Source of the DNA: JADKIH01 sp031417555
GTDB lineage: Bacteria; Bacteroidota; Bacteroidia; AKYH767-A; 2013-40CM-41-45
Reading direction: 5' to 3'
DNA length: 64,000 nucleotides
Assembly: GCA_031417555.1 (NCBI GenBank)
Contig: JANOVV010000085.1
Coordinates: 1-64,000 of the forward strand
The translations under genes were made by a program, and so were the position numbers. The first letter of the stretch is position 1. Each line of letters starts with the position of its first letter. A model generated the notes under the pieces. That model did not search any database. It was given only the letters and a program-made list of their open reading frames with translations, and had not been told where the DNA came from. Shown here one piece after another: positions 54,114 to 61,814 of the stretch.

Positions 54114-55598
54114 TATACGTCCCTCCTGCCCCTGATTAAATACAGAAGTAAAAAGATCTCTGAATCTCAAACCGCTTATCAGATTATTTTTACTCAACAA
54201 TGAATATTCTGCCAGACCATGTAATAGAAACTCCATTAACAATAACTTTTCCTCTCCTTTTATTTTCGGGAAATATTTCTTAAGAGCGTCTTCAAGTCCG
54301 GGAACAGATGTCAAAACTTTACCATAATCTTTATTCGACATATCGTTTAATATATCAGCTTCATTTCCGGAAGAAAACCATTCAATGATTTCCAAAAACG
54401 GACTAACTTCCTTTTTCTTTTTTAACTTCTCAGGATCAGGAAAATATTTAAGAAACTGACTTCTTATAGCTTTACTAATAAGATTTTGGGCTACAATTAA
54501 TGATCCTTCCTGTTCACCTTCATAAACAAGTTCAATCTTGCCTGTAATTGATGGAATCACACCCCAAAAATCTGATATGCGAATAAAAGTTTTATCCTCA
54601 TTATTCAACAACATCCTTCGTTCTGCCGCACTGAAAATATTTTCATAAGCAGATATTGTCAGTCGTGCAGATACACCGCTTTTAGGATCGATAAATTCAT
54701 TGCTTCTGGCTTCAAATGAAATCTGTTCCAAAAGGTCTTCAATTAGTTTATGAGAAGTTATTTTTTCTTTTTGATCATCGGAAAGCAAAGCTTCCTGTAG
54801 TGTAATTTCTTTAGAGGTTTCTATATCCTTTGGATAATGTGTCAGGATCTGGCTTTCAATTCTGTCTTTCAAAGGTGTTACAATTGCTCCCCTGTTGGTG
54901 TAATCCTCAGGATTGGCAGTAAAAATAAATTCAATATCCAAAGGTAAACGCAATTTAAATCCGCGAATCTGAATATCTCCTTCTTGTAAAATATTAAACA
55001 ATGAAACCTGAATTCTCGCTTGCAAATCAGGAAGTTCATTTATAACAAATATTCCCCTATGAGAACGCGGAATTAATCCAAAATGAATTACTCTTTCATC
55101 GGAATAGGGAAGTTTTAAACTTGCAGCTTTTATTGGATCAACATCGCCAATTAAATCTGCCACAGAAACATCAGGTGTTGCCAGTTTCTCTGTGTAACGT
55201 TCATCCCTGTGCAACCAATCAATTTCAAGATTATTGCCTTTATCAAGAATAAGTTGTTTACCTGCCTTTGATACAGGGTTTAACGGGTCTTCATTTAATT
55301 CAGATCCTTTTATTACTGGAATATATTCATCAAGTAATTGAGTCATCAATCGAGCTATCTTAGTTTTGGCTTGTCCACGCAATCCTAAAAATAAAATATT
55401 ATGGCGCGAAAGCACTGCACGCTGTAAATCCGGAATTACTGTTTCATCAAAAGCTTTTATTGATTCAAAAAGTTTTTCCTTCGCTTTCAATTTAATAATA
55501 AGATTCTCTCTTAACTCCTCTTTTATACTTCTGGTTTTATAACCGGAAGATTTGAGTTCACCAAGGGTTTTAATTTTTAATAATTTTTCAGGAGTCAT
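54111..55598 (-). CDS. MoxR/magnesium-chelatase-like AAA+ ATPase
   Basis: 495 residues. The P-loop is GLRGQAKT (72-79), Walker B is IFVINELPD and sensor 1 is FTANPEDYTNRG; NILQEGDIQIRGF is the chelatase-like helix insert region. A C-terminal helical extension (about 350-495) is charged. Such ATPases remodel partner proteins that carry VWA domains, and a VWA gene lies just upstream on the same strand, so the two likely act together. The target is unknown. No chlorophyll or B12 gene is nearby. Confidence 0.85.
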   Translation of the reverse strand: MTPEKLLKIKTLGELKSSGYKTRSIKEELRENLIIKLKAKEKLFESIKAFDETVIPDLQRAVLSRHNILFLGLRGQAKTKIARLMTQLLDEYIPVIKGSELNEDPLNPVSKAGKQLILDKGNNLEIDWLHRDERYTEKLATPDVSVADLIGDVDPIKAASLKLPYSDERVIHFGLIPRSHRGIFVINELPDLQARIQVSLFNILQEGDIQIRGFKLRLPLDIEFIFTANPEDYTNRGAIVTPLKDRIESQILTHYPKDIETSKEITLQEALLSDDQKEKITSHKLIEDLLEQISFEARSNEFIDPKSGVSARLTISAYENIFSAAERRMLLNNEDKTFIRISDFWGVIPSITGKIELVYEGEQEGSLIVAQNLISKAIRSQFLKYFPDPEKLKKKKEVSPFLEIIEWFSSGNEADILNDMSNKDYGKVLTSVPGLEDALKKYFPKIKGEEKLLLMEFLLHGLAEYSLLSKNNLISGLRFRDLFTSVFNQGQEGRI

Positions 55599-55601
55599 AT
55601 A

Positions 55602-55629
55602 TTAGTTAATGGTTACTTGTTAATTTTAA
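55602..55629. repeat. Heptamer tandem repeat (locus K), short
   Basis: Four units: TTAGTTA, ATGGTTA, CTTGTTA, ATTTTAA, beginning 4 bp upstream of the MoxR start codon. Confidence 0.5.
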
Positions 55630-55741
55630 TAGATAAATTTATTAGTCATTTCAGCTAGTCGATTATTTATTATCATTTTTATCACTATAATTAATCTTCT
55701 CCACGTTCATCATTCTTATTATAATCATCGGTAATAAGTGG

Positions 55742-56836
55742 TTATATTTTTTTCCTTCTATTCTTCTCAAAATCTTCCAAAACATATTCTCCTAATCCTT
55801 GAAGAGATGTATAAAAAGCCTTTCCGGAATTTGCTTCTGTAAATTCGTGAATAAACGACCGAAGGTATTCGTCTTCAGCAACCATAAATGTTGTAATCGG
55901 AATCTTTAGTTTACGACAAGAAGAAGCAAGATTAAGGCATTTATTTACAATCTTTCTGTCAAGTCCAAAACTGTTTTTATAGAGTTGATTTCCTTCTCTC
56001 ATACAACTGGGTTTACCATCGGTAATCATGAAAATCTGCTTATTCGGATTTTTTCTACGTCTCAAAAGATTCATTGCGAGTTCTAATCCGGCAACAGTAT
56101 TAGTATGGAACGGGCCTACTTTAAGATATGGCAGATCTTTTACTTCTATCAACCAGGCATCATCGCCAAAAACTAAAACGTCTAAGGTATCTTTGGGATA
56201 TCTCGTTTTTATTAATTCTGCCAGTGCCATGGCAACTTTTTTCGCAGGTGTAATCCGATCTTCGCCATACAATATCATTGAATGCGAAATGTCAATCATT
56301 AAAACTGTTGATGTCTGAGCTTTAAATTCTTTCTCACGAACAACCAGATCTTCTTCCATCAAAGCAAATTCTGAAATTCCGTGATTTACCTGAGCATTCT
56401 GAATCGATTCAGTCATAGCTACCTGATCAGGAGAATCACCAAATCTAAATTCGCGTAAGTCACTCGTCAAATCGTCTCCATTACCTGTATATCGGGTCGC
56501 ATGATTCCCTTGCTTCGATTTTTTTAATTTTCCAAAAATTTCTTCCAGTGCATTTCTGCGAATGGTTTGTTCTGTTTTAGGAGTAATTAAGAATTGACCA
56601 TTTGTACCATTTTCTTTAATATAACCTTTACTTTTAAGGTCATTTATAAAATCGGCCATTGTATAAGCCTCATTAGTCAGCTTATATTCACGGTCAAGTT
56701 CATTAAGCCATTCCATTGCCTCATAAACATCTCCTGATGTATAATTAAGCAATTGCATGAAAAGATTGAAAAGTTTGTCGAAAGGACTTTGATTGTCATC
56801 TTTCGGTAAATGTTTCCCGAAGCGGTATCCAAGCAT
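55742..56836 (-). CDS. VWA-domain protein, partner of the MoxR ATPase
   Basis: 364 residues. The VWA domain fills about residues 175-350, with a complete MIDAS start D182-S184-S186 (DISHS), a middle threonine in NTVAGLE and the late aspartate in MITDGKPS. The first 170 residues form a separate helical region with no known domain. Together with the MoxR-like gene 143 bp downstream it makes the usual ATPase/VWA pair of chaperone-like systems. A promoter upstream may drive both. Confidence 0.85.
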   Translation of the reverse strand: MLGYRFGKHLPKDDNQSPFDKLFNLFMQLLNYTSGDVYEAMEWLNELDREYKLTNEAYTMADFINDLKSKGYIKENGTNGQFLITPKTEQTIRRNALEEIFGKLKKSKQGNHATRYTGNGDDLTSDLREFRFGDSPDQVAMTESIQNAQVNHGISEFALMEEDLVVREKEFKAQTSTVLMIDISHSMILYGEDRITPAKKVAMALAELIKTRYPKDTLDVLVFGDDAWLIEVKDLPYLKVGPFHTNTVAGLELAMNLLRRRKNPNKQIFMITDGKPSCMREGNQLYKNSFGLDRKIVNKCLNLASSCRKLKIPITTFMVAEDEYLRSFIHEFTEANSGKAFYTSLQGLGEYVLEDFEKNRRKKI

Positions 56837-56858
56837 TTATTAAAGCTGATATTTTTTT

Positions 56859-56891
56859 CAAAAGTACAAAAATCAATACAATCTTATTCAA
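56859..56891 (-). promoter_or_regulatory. Promoter of the VWA-MoxR pair (TTG-N22-TACTTTTG)
   Basis: On the minus strand, TTG at plus 56889-56891, a 22-bp spacer and TACTTTTG at 56859-56866. The leader is about 16 nt. Confidence 0.55.
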
Positions 56892-56986
56892 TTAAAATCG
56901 GTAGCTGATAAAATATAATAATTTAATGACAATCAATTGCCAATTTACTTACCTTTCATACCGGGCAAAGAAATCGAAAATACTAA

Positions 56987-59900
56987 TTGGAAACCCTGAA
57001 AATATACAAATCTTCCGCCGGTTCGGGCAAGACTTATACTCTAGTTCTGGAGTATTTAAAATTAGTCCTTTTACACCCGGAAGAATATAAATCTATTCTT
57101 GCAATTACTTTTACGAACAAGTCGGCGGAAGAAATGAAAAACCGCATTATCGAAGCACTTGTTTCATTAAGTAATGATGAGGAAAGTTCTATTCGAACAA
57201 TTTTATCTGAAGAATTACCAAAAATCGACATTACTAAAAAAGCCGGAAAGGCTTTACAAAATATTCTGCACGATTATACTTCATTTTCGGTTTGTACAAT
57301 TGATAGTTTTTTTCAACGTATTCTTCGTGCTTTAGCCCGTGAAATCCATTTACCATTGAATTTACAAGTTGAAGTTGAACTTGATGATGCTATTCTGGAT
57401 TCAACTGATCGCCTTTTGAAAGAAGTTGGAGTTGACAAAGAATTAACTGAATGGATGACTCAACTCGCTCTTCAGAAAATGGATGATGACAAAGGCTGGA
57501 ATCTTGAGAAAGATATTGAAACAGTCGCGAAAGAACTTTTTAAAGAAGAAAGGAATAATGCAAAAATACTTACACGAGAAGAAATTCATAATAATTACAA
57601 AAAATTAAAATCTACAAAAATTAGTTTTGAAAAGAAAATGAATGAATTTGGTGAGAATATGCTTCTGCAAATTCAAAATCATGGACTTTCAGTGGCAGAC
57701 TTTTCTTATGGATCAAAGGGTGTTGCCGGCTATTTTGAAAAAATATGCTCCTCTTCAAATCCTGATAATTATAAACCAAAAGTAAGAGTATTGGAAGCAT
57801 TGGTCGATCCTGAAAAATGGACTACAAAAAAAAGCAATGCACGAAATAATATTCTAGGGATTGCCGAACATAAATTAATTCCACAATTAAAGTTGATTTT
57901 AAGTTTTGTTGATTTAGAGTACAAAAATTACATGACTGGTATAGAGATTCTTAAAAAAATATTTCTATTTGGAATTGTCAATGATCTTCAAAAAAAAATC
58001 ACAGAATACAGGAATGAAAATAATGTAATTCTTTTATCAGATACTACACAACTTTTGAGTAATGTAATCCATGAAAGTGATGCTCCCTTTCTATACGAGA
58101 AAACCGGAAACAGGTATAAGCATTTACTCATCGACGAATTTCAGGATACAAGTATTTTGCAATGGAAAAATCTCCTTCCGTTGATTGTTAACGCTCTTGG
58201 CAGCGGTTTTATGACCTTGGTAGTCGGCGATGCAAAGCAATCCATTTATCGGTGGCGCGGTGGAAACATGAACTTACTTTTAAGTGACCTTTTTTCCGAC
58301 CTAAAACAATTTAAGTCAATGATGAAAGAAGAAGTTCTTTCAGTAAATTACAGAAGTAAAAAAAATATTGTAGAATTCAATAACAACTTTTTCAAAAATG
58401 CTCCAATACTTGCCAATGAAGGTGTAGGAATGAATAATTTTATTCCACTTTCTCTTGCTTATGGCAACGACCTAATGCAAAATACTTTTCATAAAAATGA
58501 TTCAGGCGGATATGTAAAAATTCAATTTTTAAAAAATAATTTAAACGAAGAAGAAACCGAAACCGGTTGGAAAAAAAATGCATTCGCAGAAATGCTTCAT
58601 TCAATCAAAGATCTTTTAAATAAAGGATATCAATATAAAGATATTTGCATTTTAGTGAGGAAAAATAATGATGGTAATGATATTGCGAACAGACTTTTTC
58701 AAAATGGCATAGAAGAGGTAATTTCCCCTGATTCACTATTGATAAAAACATCTCCAAGAATAAGTTTTATAATAAATATTTTTCGATTTTTAAGCGACAA
58801 CAGAAATACTATAGCCCGTAGTGAAATCATATATTATTACAGAAGATACATTCTAAAAAATATTGATGATAACTGGCATCAATTATTTGAGGATCATAAA
58901 AAAAGTGGTATAAAGAAAAAAACACAGACTACCCGATTAAAAACAAAACCTCAACCACTTTTTGAAGGGTTGGAAGAAAATGCTTTTAACCAATATCTTC
59001 CTGAATCTTTCACATCCCATCTTTCTTCTTTGGGAAAATTACCAATTTATGAATTAGGCGAACAAATCATCCGAATCTTTAAACTCAATGCCGTACAAGA
59101 TTCATACATTCAAAGACTATTAGATCTCATCCTTGAGTATACAACGAAATCAAATAGTAGCCTCGAAGGTTTTCTAAATTTTTGGGATACTTCTCGTAAA
59201 GCTATAAATTGCTCGGTCATTGTACCGGGAAATACAAATGCACTAAAGATAATGACTATTCACAGTGCAAAAGGATTGCAATTTCCGGTTGTAATGATAC
59301 CTTATACCGAATGGCCTTTATTACCGAAATCAAATGAAATAAAATGGATGGATACTGTTAATACTCCTTACGAAGACCTGGGTAAAACAGCAGTTTTGAC
59401 AAGTGCACGGTTACGTGAAACATATTTTTGTGAAGAATATATCAATGAAATTAATCAAACTGTCATTGATAATCTTAATTTATTATATGTCGCATTTACG
59501 CGTGCAGAAGATAAATTGTTTGTAAGCTGCCTTGAAGATAATGAAAAGGATCTCAATTCAATTTCTAAACTAATTTTTAGAACTTGTAAACTAATCAATC
59601 CGGAATTTAATAATGGTGTTTTTGAAAATGGAACAAATGAAAATCGTACCCAAGATTCAAGTAAAAAAATTTCAAAAATAAAAACAGAACAACTTTCTTA
59701 CTATCCTACTTCATCCTGGCAGGAAAAAATGTCATTGACAACACATTCCGTAAATCTTTTAGCATTGTTGAATGAAAAACAAATGTCAAAAATTAATTAC
59801 GGAATACTTGTCCATGCTGTATTGGCTGGAATCAATGAAAAATCTGAAATTGATTCCACCATTGATAAAATAATTTTCGACGGATTAATTAATCAGGAAG

Positions 59901-60211
59901 AAAAACATTTTCTGAAAAAGGAAATTGCCGAAATAATGGCTGTTCCGGAAATCCAGGCATTTTATGATGAAAGTTATGAAGTACTTTCAGAACGAGAGCT
60001 TATACTTACAGATGGAGAAGTTCTCCGCCCCGATCGGGTAATAATAAAAGATAATATTGCTACCATAATAGATTTCAAAACCGGAAAAAGAGAAAAAAAA
60101 CATCTGGAACAGGTAATTCGCTATGCCGATATATTAAAAACAATGAATTACAATTCCGTAAATGCTAAAATTATTTATCTGTCCGAAAGATTGGTAATTA
60201 ATGTCACATAA
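56987..60211 (+). CDS. UvrD-type helicase with C-terminal nuclease domain (AddA/RecB-like)
   Basis: 1,074 residues. The TTG at 56987 is used since the Walker A loop SSAGSGKT (about 9-16) follows directly. Further helicase motifs are AITFTNKSAEEMKNR, LLIDEFQDTS, GDAKQSIYRWRGG, MTIHSAKGLQFPVV and LLYVAFTRAEDKLF. At the end is a PD-(D/E)XK nuclease: LRPDRVIIKD, then IIDFKTGKRE and QVIRYADIL. This is the layout of AddA, which with AddB degrades and processes broken DNA ends for recombination. No AddB-like gene is on either side within the window. Confidence 0.92.
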   Translation: METLKIYKSSAGSGKTYTLVLEYLKLVLLHPEEYKSILAITFTNKSAEEMKNRIIEALVSLSNDEESSIRTILSEELPKIDITKKAGKALQNILHDYTSFSVCTIDSFFQRILRALAREIHLPLNLQVEVELDDAILDSTDRLLKEVGVDKELTEWMTQLALQKMDDDKGWNLEKDIETVAKELFKEERNNAKILTREEIHNNYKKLKSTKISFEKKMNEFGENMLLQIQNHGLSVADFSYGSKGVAGYFEKICSSSNPDNYKPKVRVLEALVDPEKWTTKKSNARNNILGIAEHKLIPQLKLILSFVDLEYKNYMTGIEILKKIFLFGIVNDLQKKITEYRNENNVILLSDTTQLLSNVIHESDAPFLYEKTGNRYKHLLIDEFQDTSILQWKNLLPLIVNALGSGFMTLVVGDAKQSIYRWRGGNMNLLLSDLFSDLKQFKSMMKEEVLSVNYRSKKNIVEFNNNFFKNAPILANEGVGMNNFIPLSLAYGNDLMQNTFHKNDSGGYVKIQFLKNNLNEEETETGWKKNAFAEMLHSIKDLLNKGYQYKDICILVRKNNDGNDIANRLFQNGIEEVISPDSLLIKTSPRISFIINIFRFLSDNRNTIARSEIIYYYRRYILKNIDDNWHQLFEDHKKSGIKKKTQTTRLKTKPQPLFEGLEENAFNQYLPESFTSHLSSLGKLPIYELGEQIIRIFKLNAVQDSYIQRLLDLILEYTTKSNSSLEGFLNFWDTSRKAINCSVIVPGNTNALKIMTIHSAKGLQFPVVMIPYTEWPLLPKSNEIKWMDTVNTPYEDLGKTAVLTSARLRETYFCEEYINEINQTVIDNLNLLYVAFTRAEDKLFVSCLEDNEKDLNSISKLIFRTCKLINPEFNNGVFENGTNENRTQDSSKKISKIKTEQLSYYPTSSWQEKMSLTTHSVNLLALLNEKQMSKINYGILVHAVLAGINEKSEIDSTIDKIIFDGLINQEEKHFLKKEIAEIMAVPEIQAFYDESYEVLSERELILTDGEVLRPDRVIIKDNIATIIDFKTGKREKKHLEQVIRYADILKTMNYNSVNAKIIYLSERLVINVT

Positions 60212-60332
60212 TCTACCAAATACACTCAACTATTAAAATAAATAAGTATATTTAATTTGTAAAAAAATTAAATTATTTTTATCAAAAATTGTAAAATTAA
60301 TCAGACGATAAACTATCAACTAAAATAAAAAA

Positions 60333-61097
60333 ATGGGATTTCTAGATTCTTTGATGTCAAAAAACAAATCAGTTCAAAATATTCCTTTAAGTTCTCCAGT
60401 AAAATTCTCTTGTGATCCCTTAAAAACGGAAGCTATTGTAGAGCTCTTAAAAACTTCAAAAGAGAAAAGAGACGAAAATTGGAGAACTTCTTTTTTTGAA
60501 ATTATTCTAACTGCCAGCTTCCCCGAGAGCATACCACAAATAATATTTGGTGCCGACTCTTTCCCTTATTTTGTTCTTAAAACAATTGAAAACCATAACC
60601 CATTCGAATCTTATTGCATTAAAAATATGCAAGAAAATATTTTACTGAAAAGAGGAATCGGAGTAGTAATTAATCCTGATGGAAATGATGCTGATTGGAC
60701 ATTTTCATATGGTGATATATTGAATCTGAAAATTAATAATGAGTTTATTACAAAATCCAATTATAAAATTCATCAGAGTCCGGAATTACTAAAAAATAAA
60801 GATGATTTTCATATTGTTAAACTATCTGAAAATCATCTACCCGGCAATACACGATTATTTCTTAAAAATTATTTACAAAAAATAGGTGTTAAAAAACCAA
60901 AATTTTTGGTAATACAAAGGCCGGACAATAATCCCTTTGTTCCCGAATTAATTTTCAATTTATTTGCAGAAGATCTTTCCTCAATTAATGAACTTAATCA
61001 ATACATTAATCGTTTGGCTTGGTATTTACCAAAACATTATATTATTTCCACACTCTCAAAAAACTCAGATCTATTAAGTAATTTCGAGGTGCTATAA
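60333..61097 (+). CDS. Conserved hypothetical protein, unknown function
   Basis: 254 residues, cytoplasmic by composition, with no signal or membrane helix. I do not recognise a family. The middle (IGVVINPDGNDADWTFSYGDILNL) and end (LNQYINRLAWYLPKHYIISTL) are mixed alpha/beta. It is 121 bp after the AddA-like gene and may be its own transcript. It could be an SseB- or Imm-type protein, but nothing I can see proves that. Confidence 0.65.
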   Translation: MGFLDSLMSKNKSVQNIPLSSPVKFSCDPLKTEAIVELLKTSKEKRDENWRTSFFEIILTASFPESIPQIIFGADSFPYFVLKTIENHNPFESYCIKNMQENILLKRGIGVVINPDGNDADWTFSYGDILNLKINNEFITKSNYKIHQSPELLKNKDDFHIVKLSENHLPGNTRLFLKNYLQKIGVKKPKFLVIQRPDNNPFVPELIFNLFAEDLSSINELNQYINRLAWYLPKHYIISTLSKNSDLLSNFEVL

Positions 61098-61124
61098 CCC
61101 GATTACCTAAAACAATTAAAACAA

Positions 61125-61181
61125 ATTCATGCGAAATTATATCATGTATTAATTATCAACAGAATATTATTCCGCATGAAT
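61125..61181. repeat. Inverted repeat between convergent genes
   Basis: ATTCATGCG (61125-61133) and its reverse complement CGCATGAAT (61173-61181) with a 39-nt spacer. It could form a weak stem in the gap between the unknown 254-residue gene and the convergent 119-residue gene; no T-run of note. Confidence 0.35.
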
Positions 61182-61238
61182 ATATTTTAACATAAAGAAA
61201 AAATTTAAATAAATTTTCAAAAACATTGAATTACCAAA

Positions 61239-61598
61239 TTAGCTTTGGTAAACTTCTTCCATAGTATCAACAACAATTTCTGGTAATGGTCCTTTTGGAG
61301 GATTTTTCAAATCTAAACCATGAATCTCCTTTACTTCTTTAACAAACCAATTAGTAAATTCATCATTAGAAGATGCAAAATTTTTGAATGCATTTTCAGG
61401 ATCATTACCTTCCAAAGTTACAACAATCATATCACCCATAGGTGTTGATTGAAAAAATGTCCGTTCATGAACATTAAGTTTCTTGCGCGATTTAATGAAA
61501 TCCGCATTACGTTTACCATTTAATTCATTGATAAACTTTTTGAACATCGGAGTTTTTCCGGGCAGAATAGGAACTGCCATTGCAAATAGCTTTTTCAT
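61239..61598 (-). CDS. Small conserved hypothetical protein, possible dimeric alpha/beta barrel
   Basis: 119 residues, no signal. The order of strands and helices (LFAMAVPILPGKTPMFKKF, then MGDMIVVTLEGNDPENAFKNF) fits a ferredoxin-like dimeric barrel such as the DUF6176 or ABM group. The function is unknown. It lies alone, convergent with the upstream unknown gene and divergent from the GH92 gene. Confidence 0.65.
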   Translation of the reverse strand: MKKLFAMAVPILPGKTPMFKKFINELNGKRNADFIKSRKKLNVHERTFFQSTPMGDMIVVTLEGNDPENAFKNFASSNDEFTNWFVKEVKEIHGLDLKNPPKGPLPEIVVDTMEEVYQS

Positions 61599-61814
61599 TT
61601 TTTTATGGTTTAAAAATTAACAATTAAAATTATATATAAATTTTCCGAATATTACAAATGTTTAAAAATAAATTTTACTTATTGTTTTACTAATAAGAAA
61701 GAAAGTAAATTTAAATAATAATTTATATGGAAATGATTAATTGTTTGGTTAATAATCAAATGTTGTATGAAAACTTATTTTCACTTTAAGTTTTTTAAAA
61801 TATTATATCTTAAA

